Shown piece by piece: positions 7,867 through 15,300 of a DNA stretch of 15,300 nucleotides. This DNA comes from an uncultured Methylococcaceae bacterium (lineage in GTDB: Bacteria > Pseudomonadota > Gammaproteobacteria > Methylococcales > Methylomonadaceae). Numbering within the stretch: position 1 is the stretch's first letter; each line of letters opens with the position of its first letter. The position numbers and the translations under genes are program-made. Location of the stretch: assembly GCA_903839795.1 (NCBI GenBank), contig CAIMDR010000219.1, positions 1 to 15,300 on the forward strand, read 5' to 3'. The notes beneath the pieces were generated by a model. It searched no databases. It saw only the letters and a list, made by a program, of their open reading frames with translations, and was not told where the DNA came from.

Positions 7867-7875
7867 AGTATACCA
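7867..7875 (-). promoter_or_regulatory. Putative extended -10 promoter of the DUF1640 gene
   Basis: The minus strand reads TGGTATACT, a TGn motif joined to a good -10 box (TATACT), about 33 bases before the ATG. Extended -10 promoters need little -35, and none is clear here. Confidence 0.45.
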
Positions 7876-8057
7876 AATTATTATAAAAGCAAAGCTCAAT
7901 TGGTTTGGCATAAACTGAATTACCTAAGAAACTTCATCAATCTTCAAAATAGTAAAATTGTTACGACTGAGCTGCCGGCTAAAGCTTTCTGAGTTTGATA
8001 TGCTATTGAAAAATTCGGCTCTGAGTCTGTATGTACTTCAAGAATATTCACAAGAAA

Positions 8058-9203
8058 TCAATGAGGTGCCGCTATCTCAAGCTCTGACAGGTAACAACCG
8101 GGATCTTCCGCCCAGTAGTTTGCTGTGGTTTGTGCGGCTCTGACACGGGTATTGCCATTGCATATAGCTTGATAATGACAAGTTCCACAGCGGCCTTCCA
8201 GTGGGCGTGGAATTTGTTTTAGTCCTGCCATTAACGGATCAGAGGTATCCATCCATATTTCTGAAAACGGGCGATCCTTTACATTGCCCAAATCGTAATG
8301 CCACCAGAACGTGTCGGGATGCACGTTGCCCAAGTTATCGATATTGGCAACATTAACACCGGAGGCATTACCGCCCCATTGTTCCAGCTTGGCTTTAATG
8401 TGCTCGGCTTTATCCGGAAAATGTTTTGTGACCCAATGCAAAAAATAAACCGCATCGGCGTCATTATTGCCGGTAACAAATTCTCTGTCCTTGCCTGCTT
8501 TAAGCCAGTCATAACAGGTTTGAAACATCAAATCCATGGCATCACGGGTCATTTCAAAATGTGCATCATCTTTACGATTTTTATTGCCCCGACCGCCATA
8601 GTTTAGGTGCGACAAATAAAACTTGTCGATGTCGTTATCATCCATGAGTTGCAAAAGAGCCGGAAAATCCATCGCATTATCCTGTGTCAAGGTAAAGCGA
8701 ATACCGACTTTAATCCCTTTATCCAAGCACAAATGCACGCCGCGCAGCGCTTCGTCAAAAGAACCTTTTACCCGACGAAACTGGTCGTGGGTATCTTTGA
8801 TGCCATCCAGACTAACACCAATATATTGATAATCAATTGCTGCTATTTCATCGATATTTTCAGCTGAAATTTTGGTGCCATTACTGGACAGGGCAACATA
8901 GAAACCCATATCTTTGGCACGACGGGAAATATTGAATATATCGGGATGTAACAAAGGCTCACCACCTGACAAAATCAACACAGGCACTTTAAAGGCTTTT
9001 AAATCATCCATGACCGTATAGATTTGTGGGGTGGTTAATTCTCCGGGGAAATCAATATTGGCCGAGGTGGTGTAACAGTGTTTGCAGGTAAGATTACAGC
9101 GACGGATTAAATTCCAGATAACCACGGGAGCTGCGGGTTTGCGTGCGGGTTTTAACGGTGTCGGGGTAAGCAGTTCCCGCATGTATTGGCTTAATCTAAA
9201 CAT
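8058..9203 (-). CDS. nirJ: NirJ, heme d1 biosynthesis radical SAM protein
   Basis: NirJ is the radical SAM enzyme that removes propionate side chains from the tetrapyrrole during synthesis of heme d1, the cofactor of cytochrome cd1 nitrite reductase. The 381-residue product has the radical SAM cysteines C36, C40 and C43 in CNLTCKHC, the GGEPLL motif near residue 80, and a second cluster site near the C-terminus with C339, C342, C348 and C370. The stretches SHLNYGGRGNKNR and FVTGNNDADAVYF are typical of NirJ and argue against PqqE or other SPASM enzymes. ATG at 9203 is preceded by AGGA. None of the other heme d1 genes (nirE, nirF, nirD/L/G/H) nor nirS lies in the window, so here it stands alone between unrelated genes. 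Assignment to the family is confident; activity in this organism depends on genes elsewhere. Confidence 0.88.
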   Translation of the reverse strand: MFRLSQYMRELLTPTPLKPARKPAAPVVIWNLIRRCNLTCKHCYTTSANIDFPGELTTPQIYTVMDDLKAFKVPVLILSGGEPLLHPDIFNISRRAKDMGFYVALSSNGTKISAENIDEIAAIDYQYIGVSLDGIKDTHDQFRRVKGSFDEALRGVHLCLDKGIKVGIRFTLTQDNAMDFPALLQLMDDNDIDKFYLSHLNYGGRGNKNRKDDAHFEMTRDAMDLMFQTCYDWLKAGKDREFVTGNNDADAVYFLHWVTKHFPDKAEHIKAKLEQWGGNASGVNVANIDNLGNVHPDTFWWHYDLGNVKDRPFSEIWMDTSDPLMAGLKQIPRPLEGRCGTCHYQAICNGNTRVRAAQTTANYWAEDPGCYLSELEIAAPH

Positions 9204-9229
9204 GTAGAGCGTCCTTTTTTAGTTGAGCC

Positions 9230-9235
9230 ATTGTA
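9230..9235 (-). promoter_or_regulatory. Putative -10 box for nirJ
   Basis: TACAAT on the minus strand, 26 bases before the nirJ ATG. No clear -35 and no good FNR/NNR box (TTGAT-N4-ATCAA) is visible upstream, so regulation by oxygen or nitric oxide is not shown by the sequence. Confidence 0.3.
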
Positions 9236-9324
9236 ACGTATCTAATTTTGATAGTCTTGTAGACCGGAATAAGCCGATTCGAGCGACCGCAAGCATGGGC
9301 GTTTCACTGCTGTTGTTTTCAGGA

Positions 9325-10209
9325 TCAACGCAACCAATAATCCATTAGCAAGCCGGCAAAAACGGCCATGCCAAACCAGTTGTTGTTTAAAAAGGCTTTA
9401 AAGCACAAGACCTTGTCCCGATAAAAAATCAATTTTTGCTGATAAACGGAGAATCCAGCCGCTAATAAAATACCGCCATAATAAGACCCGTTCAATTGCT
9501 GCATTTGCCCCACAACAATCAGTAGTCCGACAATAATAATCTGCAAAATCGCCATGATGTGTCGATCGTAAGCGCCGAAAAGAATGGCGGTTGATTTAAC
9601 GCCTATTTTTAAATCATCCTCTTTATCGACCATGGCATACATGGTGTCATAAACCAACGCCCATAAAACAACGGCTAAATACATCACCCACGCCACCGCT
9701 GGAATACTGTTGATTTGTGCAGAAAAAGACATGGGCACCGCCCAGCCAAAGGCAATACCCAAATAAGCTTGCGGCAACTGAGTGTAGCGCTTCATAAAAG
9801 GATAACTGGCGGCCAGAAATGCGGCGATAAAGGACAGCAAAATAGTATAAATATTCAGCGTTAAGACCAAGCCAAAAGCACACAAGCATAACACCACAAA
9901 AAGGATAAGCGCTTCTTTGGGCTTAACGTTGCCTGCTGCAATCGGGCGCTGTTTGGTGCGCTCTACATGAGGATCAAAATCCCTGTCTGCATAGTCATTA
10001 ATCACGCAACCGGCAGCACGCATCAAGACCACGCCCAGGCAAATAACGCTTAACACCCATAAATCAGGTTTGCCGTTACTGGCTACCCAAAGCGCCCACA
10101 AAGCGGGCCATAATAAAATTAAAATACCGATAGGCCGGTCGAATCGTGCTAATAACCAATATTGCTTCATTCGATCCATTACCCGTTCTTTAAGATTTGT
10201 TATTGGCAC
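9325..10209 (-). CDS. ubiA: UbiA, 4-hydroxybenzoate polyprenyltransferase
   Basis: UbiA attaches the polyprenyl tail to 4-hydroxybenzoate, the second committed step of ubiquinone synthesis, in the inner membrane. The 294-residue product is polytopic and aligns throughout with E. coli UbiA. It carries both magnesium-binding aspartate motifs: NDYADRDFD at 71-79, and [13 protein letters not shown] around 187-199. Conserved ends such as [27 protein letters not shown] and [12 protein letters not shown] leave no doubt. I chose GTG at 10209 because AGGGG stands about seven bases before it. ATG codons at 10179 or 10170 would give N-termini closer to the E. coli length but with weaker ribosome sites. 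ubiC, a frequent partner, is not next to it; the neighbours are nirJ and, divergently, the arsC-like gene. Confidence 0.95.
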   Translation of the reverse strand: MPITNLKERVMDRMKQYWLLARFDRPIGILILLWPALWALWVASNGKPDLWVLSVICLGVVLMRAAGCVINDYADRDFDPHVERTKQRPIAAGNVKPKEALILFVVLCLCAFGLVLTLNIYTILLSFIAAFLAASYPFMKRYTQLPQAYLGIAFGWAVPMSFSAQINSIPAVAWVMYLAVVLWALVYDTMYAMVDKEDDLKIGVKSTAILFGAYDRHIMAILQIIIVGLLIVVGQMQQLNGSYYGGILLAAGFSVYQQKLIFYRDKVLCFKAFLNNNWFGMAVFAGLLMDYWLR

Positions 10210-10304
10210 GCGCTTACCCCTATGATAAAGACTTAACTTCTTTAACGACTAAAAGCCAGCTGAGTAAAATCAGAGTGGTTTTCAAGCGTATAATTTATTA
10301 AAAA

Positions 10305-10313
10305 TGCTATTAT
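10305..10313 (+). promoter_or_regulatory. Putative extended -10 promoter of the arsC-to-panE gene run
   Basis: TGCTATTAT combines the TGn motif with a TATTAT -10 box, 48 bases before the first ATG. A second -10-like TATAAT lies at 10289-10294. Neither has a convincing -35. Confidence 0.4.
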
Positions 10314-10360
10314 AGCGTCTTTATTTTATTGGGGACTTGTGCACTGTGGGTGTGTGAACC

Positions 10361-11318
<958 letters not shown>

Positions 11319-11328
11319 AACAGGATTC

Positions 11329-11682
11329 ATGAATATAAAACCGATCTATTTTCACTCTGTTGCCTTGGCTGGTTTTTTGGGTCTATTTGCCTTATTAATG
11401 CTATGGAATACGGTGTTAGTGCCCTCATCCGGATTTCCTGTTGCGTTAAAGCTATTAATAACCGTAACCCCTTTGTTATTGCCATTGCGCGGTTTTTTAA
11501 ACCGCAACGCCAGAAGCTGTAACTGGATGGCTTATGTCAGCATGATCTATTTTTTACATGGATCAATAGAAACGTATGCCGGCACCACTGATCGCCTTTA
11601 CCCCTTTTTGGAACTCATCCTTAGTGTCATGCTGTTTTTGGGCACAACACTCTATGTGCATTTTTCAGGAAAACAGGGATGA
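11329..11682 (+). CDS. DUF2069 membrane protein
   Basis: A 117-residue protein with four hydrophobic segments (about 10-28, 38-54, 65-80, 88-110) and little else, matching DUF2069, a family of small inner-membrane proteins of unknown function. It lies 10 bases after the wrbA-like gene and its stop codon overlaps the hda ATG as ATGA. The family is usually found exactly here, between wrbA and hda, in Pseudomonas and relatives. AGGA precedes the ATG at a rather short distance. The link to Hda may be only shared transcription. Confidence 0.85.
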   Translation: MNIKPIYFHSVALAGFLGLFALLMLWNTVLVPSSGFPVALKLLITVTPLLLPLRGFLNRNARSCNWMAYVSMIYFLHGSIETYAGTTDRLYPFLELILSVMLFLGTTLYVHFSGKQG

Positions 11683-12392
11683 CTCTGTCAAAGCAACTGC
11701 CCTTACATTTTGAGTTTAGGGCAAATCAGACTTTTGATGACTTTTTCCCCGGCAGTAATCTGGAGATCATTACTCACTTAAAAAAAAGTATTCAAGGTAA
11801 CGGTGAGCGGCAAATTTTTATTTGGGGTCAATCCGGTCTAGGCAAAAGCCATTTGCTACAAGCCTGCTGTCATCAAGCGCAAAGTCGACAACTCAGCTCT
11901 TTTTATTTTGCCTTGTCGGCTTTAGAGCTACCTGATCCGGATTTATTAAAAGATTTGGACAAGTTTGATATTGTTTGTTTTGACAATATAGAGTACATCG
12001 CCGGTAACGAAATATGGGAACTGGCTTTTTTTAATTTTTATAATCGGCTTCGCGATCAGGGGCATTCGCTTATTTTGTCGGCATCCAGTCCACCCACTGA
12101 AATTGCTTTCCGGTTACACGATCTTAAAACCCGCCTTAATTGGGGGCTAACATTAAAAATTCAAGCCTTATCGGATAACGACAGAATCACTGCCTTAATT
12201 TTTAAAGCCAACCAAATGGGCTTCGAAATATCGCCTCAAGCGGTGCGTTTTTTACTGACACACTATGACCGGGACTTGTCTTCTTTATGGACGCTGCTAA
12301 CAAAGCTGGATCGGGCATCATTGGCGGCCAAACGTAAACTAACCATTCCCTTTTTAAAGCAAATTCTGAGCACAGAATCCCGTGACGACTAA
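11679..12392 (+). CDS. hda: Hda, DnaA-homologous regulator of replication initiation
   Basis: Hda binds the DNA-loaded sliding clamp and makes DnaA hydrolyse its ATP, which prevents over-initiation of the chromosome. The 237-residue product has a clamp-binding motif near its start (QLPLHF, 6-11), Walker A GQSGLGKS at 50-57, Walker B FDNIE at 101-105, a sensor-1 region (LILSASSPP) and the box VII arginine in LKTRLNWGL (R152), which is the arginine finger acting on DnaA. It has no DNA-binding domain IV, which separates it from DnaA itself. It overlaps the DUF2069 gene by 4 bp and the panE-like gene by 11 bp, so translation is probably coupled on both sides. Confidence 0.93.
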   Translation: MTLSKQLPLHFEFRANQTFDDFFPGSNLEIITHLKKSIQGNGERQIFIWGQSGLGKSHLLQACCHQAQSRQLSSFYFALSALELPDPDLLKDLDKFDIVCFDNIEYIAGNEIWELAFFNFYNRLRDQGHSLILSASSPPTEIAFRLHDLKTRLNWGLTLKIQALSDNDRITALIFKANQMGFEISPQAVRFLLTHYDRDLSSLWTLLTKLDRASLAAKRKLTIPFLKQILSTESRDD

Positions 12393-13305
12393 AGTTCTTA
12401 TTATTGGCGCGGGAGCGATTGGAGGATTTTATGGCTCATTGCTGGCAAAAGCCGGTGCAGAGGTTGCTGTCGTTTGTCGCTCTGATTACGATCATGTCAA
12501 ACAACAGGGCTTTATCATTGAGAGCCATACCCTTGGAACGTGGACATTTAAGCCGTCACACGTTTTAAAAAGTGCTGCCGAGTATCAAGGCACCACCGAT
12601 TATGTGTTACTTTGCACCAAAGTTATTCCCTCTGTGGATCGAGTCGCCTTAATACGTCCGGCAGTGACCGCCAATACAGCGATTGTATTTATCCAAAATG
12701 GCGTAGAGATAGAACAGGAAATTGTTGACGCTTTTCCTGACAATGAAATCATTAGCGGACTGGCGTATATTTGTAGCCATAAAACAAAGCAAGGTAAAAT
12801 ATTGCACCAAGCCTATGGCAGACTGGCTTTGGGCACACTACCGGACTCTGTCAGCCACAAAACGGCAAAGCTTTGTGAGTTATTTGAACAAGCGGGTATT
12901 GAATGTAACGCGGCCGAGAACATTGTGACCGAACGCTGGACGAAATGTGTCTGGAACGCACCGTTTAATCCCTTATCGGTATTATCGGGAGGATTGTCAA
13001 CGTTAGATATCCTAAAGTCCCAAGAAGCGTTTGTACGTTGTATTATGCAGGAAATTTGTCGTATAGCCGAAGCTGTCGGCCATCGACTGCCTGACAATAT
13101 AATTGATGTTAATATAGCAACTACTTACGGTATGCTACCGTATAAAACCAGTATGCTACTGGATTATGAAAATGGTCGTCTTATGGAAACCGAAGTGATA
13201 CTGGGTAATGCTTTACGGGCAGGCAAACGCGCAGGCTTAAAGATTCCTTATTTAGAATCTATCTATGCCTTGATGAAGCTCAGGGAATTGAAACTTTGCG
13301 TGTAG
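12382..13305 (+). CDS. panE: Ketopantoate reductase family protein (PanE-like)
   Basis: PanE reduces 2-dehydropantoate to pantoate with NADPH, on the way to pantothenate and coenzyme A. The 307-residue product opens with a Rossmann nucleotide motif, GAGAIGGFYG at 9-18, and has the family's C-terminal helical domain. K188 in ERWTKCVWNAPFNPL corresponds to the catalytic lysine, and the acidic stretch RLMETEVILGN to the substrate-binding end. Several genes of this family act on other keto acids, so the substrate is probable rather than proven. The start is a GTG inside the end of hda (11-bp overlap) with a weak ribosome site. The 3' end overlaps the convergent DUF3455 gene by 26 bp. I see no panB, panC or panD nearby. 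Confidence 0.82.
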   Translation: MTTKVLIIGAGAIGGFYGSLLAKAGAEVAVVCRSDYDHVKQQGFIIESHTLGTWTFKPSHVLKSAAEYQGTTDYVLLCTKVIPSVDRVALIRPAVTANTAIVFIQNGVEIEQEIVDAFPDNEIISGLAYICSHKTKQGKILHQAYGRLALGTLPDSVSHKTAKLCELFEQAGIECNAAENIVTERWTKCVWNAPFNPLSVLSGGLSTLDILKSQEAFVRCIMQEICRIAEAVGHRLPDNIIDVNIATTYGMLPYKTSMLLDYENGRLMETEVILGNALRAGKRAGLKIPYLESIYALMKLRELKLCV

Positions 13306-13852
13306 CATAAAAGATATAATCCGCCGTATAAGCCACCCGCTTCTCTGTTCCCAAGTGATTTGAGTCACATCCCGACACCGGTGACAATCCTCCGTGAGTA
13401 TTAATCCGGTTAATAAAACGCACGTCTGAAAACAAACCATCTCCCTTATTCGCAATCACCTCAACAAGTAACCAGGAAATAGAAGAGTCTGGTGCGACAT
13501 CAATTTTATTCAGTATCCGACCAACAACCCGACTTCCTTCTTTATACTCCCATACGGGGCCAACATAATGATCACCAACAACCCGACTTCCTTCTTTATA
13601 CTCCCATACGGGGCCAACATAATGATCACCAACAACCTGCCCTTGCGCATCAAACAATTTGGCGTCAGGCGCTTGTAACTGCCATGAATAGGCACTGTTG
13701 TTTAGTGTGCATTGATAAATCTGATCGCCTTTAGCATGGGTTGTCAGAATCGGACTACTTCCAACCGGGGGTTTAATTTGCTCTGGTATAGAAACATCCG
13801 CGCAAACAATTGCAGGAAACAAAATCCATAAATGCACCCACTTTTTAAACAT
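13280..13852 (-). CDS. Secreted DUF3455 protein with duplicated 18-residue segment
   Basis: The 190-residue product begins with a signal peptide (MFKKWVHLWILFPAIVCA, probable cut near residue 18) and matches DUF3455: a QIYQC motif, then the GDHYVGPVWEYKEGSRVVG segment, the central WLLVEVIANKGDGLFSDV and the end HGGLSPVSGCD with YTADYIFY. The function of the family is unknown; it is extracytoplasmic and cysteine-paired. Odd here is that the segment VVGDHYVGPVWEYKEGSR occurs twice in a row, encoded by a perfect 54-bp repeat, where the family has it once. The insert keeps the frame. The last 26 bases lie inside the panE-like gene on the other strand. An AAGG stands nine bases before the ATG. Confidence 0.85.
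   Translation of the reverse strand: MFKKWVHLWILFPAIVCADVSIPEQIKPPVGSSPILTTHAKGDQIYQCTLNNSAYSWQLQAPDAKLFDAQGQVVGDHYVGPVWEYKEGSRVVGDHYVGPVWEYKEGSRVVGRILNKIDVAPDSSISWLLVEVIANKGDGLFSDVRFINRINTHGGLSPVSGCDSNHLGTEKRVAYTADYIFYATRKVSIP
13520..13637. repeat. 54-bp perfect tandem repeat, 2.2 copies
   Basis: Bases 13520-13573 and 13574-13627 are identical, and the first 10 bases of a third copy follow at 13628-13637. The 10-bp match at the ends suggests slippage or unequal exchange between short repeats. The unit adds 18 codons to the DUF3455 gene. Zero divergence implies a recent event. Confidence 0.95.
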
Positions 13853-13943
13853 AGGATTTAGCCTTTGTAAATTTTATATGAGCCAGAATATGCAAAAGCT
13901 GGCGAATGACAAAAACAGCAATAATGAGGCTTTAAGCTGTTGC

Positions 13944-13979
13944 AAAAAACCCTCTGTACCAAAAGATACAGAAGGTTTT
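13944..13979 (-). terminator. Rho-independent terminator of sodB
   Basis: On the minus strand, AACCTTCTGTATC pairs with GGTACAGAGGGTT around a TTTT loop, with two wobble pairs, and runs into a TTTTTT tract at 13949-13944. It begins 8 bases after the sodB stop. The mirrored A run also makes it a possible terminator on the plus strand. Confidence 0.8.
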
Positions 13980-13986
13980 GTATTAA

Positions 13987-14568
13987 TTAAGCTGTGAAGT
14001 TAGCTTCAGCAAAATCCCAATTGACTAATGCCCAAAAAGCTTCGAGATAAGCTGGACGAGCATTGCGATAATCAATATAGTAAGCATGCTCCCAAACATC
14101 ACAAGTTAATAATGGAGCTTGACCGGTAGTTAAAGGGCAACCGGCATTACTGGTGCTTACCAAAGCCAAACTGCCATCAGCATTTTTAACTAACCACGCC
14201 CAGCCTGAACCAAAAGTAGTTACCGCACATTTGGTGAATTCTTCCTTAAATTTTGCAAAAGAACCAAATGTTGTGTTGATTGCATCAGCTAAAGTGCCGG
14301 TAGGTTCGCCACCACCATTTGGAATCAAGCTGTTCCAATAAAAAGTGTGATTCCATACCTGCGCCGCATTGTTAAAAATCGGACCTGATGATTTTACGAT
14401 AATTTCTTCCAGAGACAAGCCTTCAAACTCAGTGCCTGGAACAAGATTATTCAGATTGGTTACATAGGTTTGATGATGCTTACCATAATGAAACTCTAGA
14501 GTTTCTTCTGAGATGTAGGGTACCAATCTATTGTTTGCGTAAGGTAAAGCAGGAAGTTCGAAAGCCAT
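13987..14568 (-). CDS. sodB: Iron superoxide dismutase SodB
   Basis: SodB converts superoxide to oxygen and hydrogen peroxide in the cytoplasm. The 193-residue product is of normal length and has all four metal ligands: H27, H74, D157 and H161 (in DVWEHAYY). Q70 in [11 protein letters not shown] is the position and residue typical of iron, rather than manganese, enzymes. The protein starts [10 protein letters not shown], as in E. coli SodB. AGGA stands eight bases before the ATG. It has its own terminator and a 334-base upstream region, so it is a single-gene unit. Confidence 0.97.
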   Translation of the reverse strand: MAFELPALPYANNRLVPYISEETLEFHYGKHHQTYVTNLNNLVPGTEFEGLSLEEIIVKSSGPIFNNAAQVWNHTFYWNSLIPNGGGEPTGTLADAINTTFGSFAKFKEEFTKCAVTTFGSGWAWLVKNADGSLALVSTSNAGCPLTTGQAPLLTCDVWEHAYYIDYRNARPAYLEAFWALVNWDFAEANFTA

Positions 14569-14902
14569 TTGAGTATCCTAATATATTAAGTTTAAAAAAT
14601 TGATTTAACTACTGGTCATTAAAAATAAATACCAAGTAATTTAATAATTCATTACTTTAGCACTGCTAGCCAATTAAATAAAGCAAGACTTTTATCATTC
14701 AATTAACCCCAAACATCTAAAGTTAAAACATTCACATGGCAATGTGTATTGTTGCATTATGATACCCACATAAAATTATTTTAAAATTTCCCTTACCCAA
14801 ACCAGAATCCTATACATAAGGGCGCCTCTATGTTCTGGACAAGGGTTACAAATTAGATTAGATTTACTGCTTATTAACCCATTACTTTACACAGCAAAAT
14901 TT
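14569..14902. promoter_or_regulatory. Divergent upstream region between sodB and the exported-protein gene
   Basis: There is no gene in these 334 AT-rich bases. On the minus strand an extended -10-like TGCTAAAGT lies about 85 bases before the sodB start, with no convincing -35. A short dyad, CACAT-GGCA-ATGTG, sits at about 14733-14746, in the middle of the spacer. The promoter of the right-hand gene is listed separately. I cannot identify a Fur box with confidence. Confidence 0.4.
14836..14864 (+). promoter_or_regulatory. Putative promoter of the right-edge exported-protein gene
   Basis: TGGACA (14836-14841) and TAGATT (14859-14864) are separated by 17 bases and match the -35 and -10 consensus at 5 and 4 of 6 positions. 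The transcript would start near 14871, about 30 bases before the ATG. Confidence 0.45.
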
Positions 14903-15300
14903 ATGAAAAAATTAATCAGCCTTTTTATTTTATTATCGGTAATGAGTTGTTCCGCCATTGCACAATCGCAAAGTATCGAGAAAACCGATCCCGGCTTTGT
15001 TTTATTGGATGTATTGATTTACCGGCCAGTGGGCTTGGTCGCAACTATTGTTGGCACTGCGGTGTTTGTAGGAGTGAGCCCTTTAACGGCGTTGGCATCC
15101 ATCCCGGAGCCACACGATGCGTTTGCCAAAATCAGTAATATTTTAATTGTATTTCCTGGTGCTTATACTTTTGTAAGGCCGATAGGTGATCGGGACTTTC
15201 CCTATTATGCATCCCCGTATAAACATAAACAGGTTGCGCCACAGAACAACACAGTGATGCCCAAGCCAAACCCTGACATTCCAGCCGTACCGAAAGTACA
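14903..15300 (+). CDS. Small exported or membrane protein, partial at the right edge
   Basis: The frame opens with ATG at 14903 and is still open at the window end, giving 132 residues. Residues 1-21 (MKKLISLFILLSVMSCSAIAQ) form a signal peptide; a cysteine at 16 makes a lipoprotein conceivable, but the lipobox is poor and a cut after AIA is as likely. Then come a second hydrophobic segment (IYRPVGLVATIVGTAVFVGVS) and a conserved-looking FPGAYTFVRPIGDRDFPYY, followed by a proline-rich tail. It resembles short proteobacterial proteins of unknown function that have RP-x-G-x-x-AT-x-x-GTA followed by a TFxRPxG motif. No enzyme motif is visible. There is no strong ribosome site before the ATG. Confidence 0.7.
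   Translation, partial: MKKLISLFILLSVMSCSAIAQSQSIEKTDPGFVLLDVLIYRPVGLVATIVGTAVFVGVSPLTALASIPEPHDAFAKISNILIVFPGAYTFVRPIGDRDFPYYASPYKHKQVAPQNNTVMPKPNPDIPAVPKV

Noticed and set aside
13492..13734. Plus-strand reading frame with repeated segments opposite the DUF3455 gene
   Set aside because: It only mirrors the 54-bp repeat; the minus-strand frame has a signal peptide and family motifs.

Overview
The window looks like chromosomal DNA from a gammaproteobacterium. The SecA, UbiA, Hda and Fe-SOD proteins are of gammaproteobacterial type, and the gene order arsC-like / wrbA-like / DUF2069 / hda is one I know from that class. The moderate, AT-leaning composition, the heme d1 protein NirJ and the small DUF1640 and DUF6868 proteins would suit a methanotroph of the Methylococcales. 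That is inference; nothing here fixes the genus. I see no rRNA, tRNA, CRISPR array or intact insertion sequence.

Layout. 1-177 is the broken end of a sodium:solute symporter gene. 178-510 is non-coding and holds the secA terminator. secA lies on the minus strand at 511-3234. Next on the minus strand are a small DUF6868 membrane protein (3521-3763), a long coiled-coil protein (3854-5482) and a four-helix membrane protein (5475-6740). The last two overlap by 8 bp and look translationally coupled. Facing away from them is a plus-strand gene for a protein with two SH3/Tudor-like repeats (6938-7474). It is followed by a REP-like palindrome (7498-7530) and then three minus-strand genes: a DUF1640 protein, nirJ (radical SAM, heme d1) and ubiA (ubiquinone). 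From 10361 to 13305 the plus strand carries a compact five-gene run: arsC-like, wrbA-like, DUF2069, hda and panE-like. panE converges on, and overlaps by 26 bp, a minus-strand DUF3455 secreted protein that carries a perfect 54-bp tandem duplication. sodB (minus) with its terminator and the start of a small exported protein (plus, running off the right edge) close the window.

How the genes work together. Most are housekeeping: protein export (SecA), quinone synthesis (UbiA), control of replication initiation (Hda), CoA precursor synthesis (PanE-like) and superoxide defence (SodB). The part that known functions do not explain is 3521-7474. There a cytoplasmic coiled-coil protein with an SPFH-like head is coupled to an inner-membrane protein with a large coiled-coil periplasmic loop. 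Both diverge from an SH3/Tudor-repeat protein across a spacer that carries a perfect 10-bp inverted repeat. I read this as a possible flotillin-like membrane scaffold and as the best candidate for an undescribed system. Its function is unknown.
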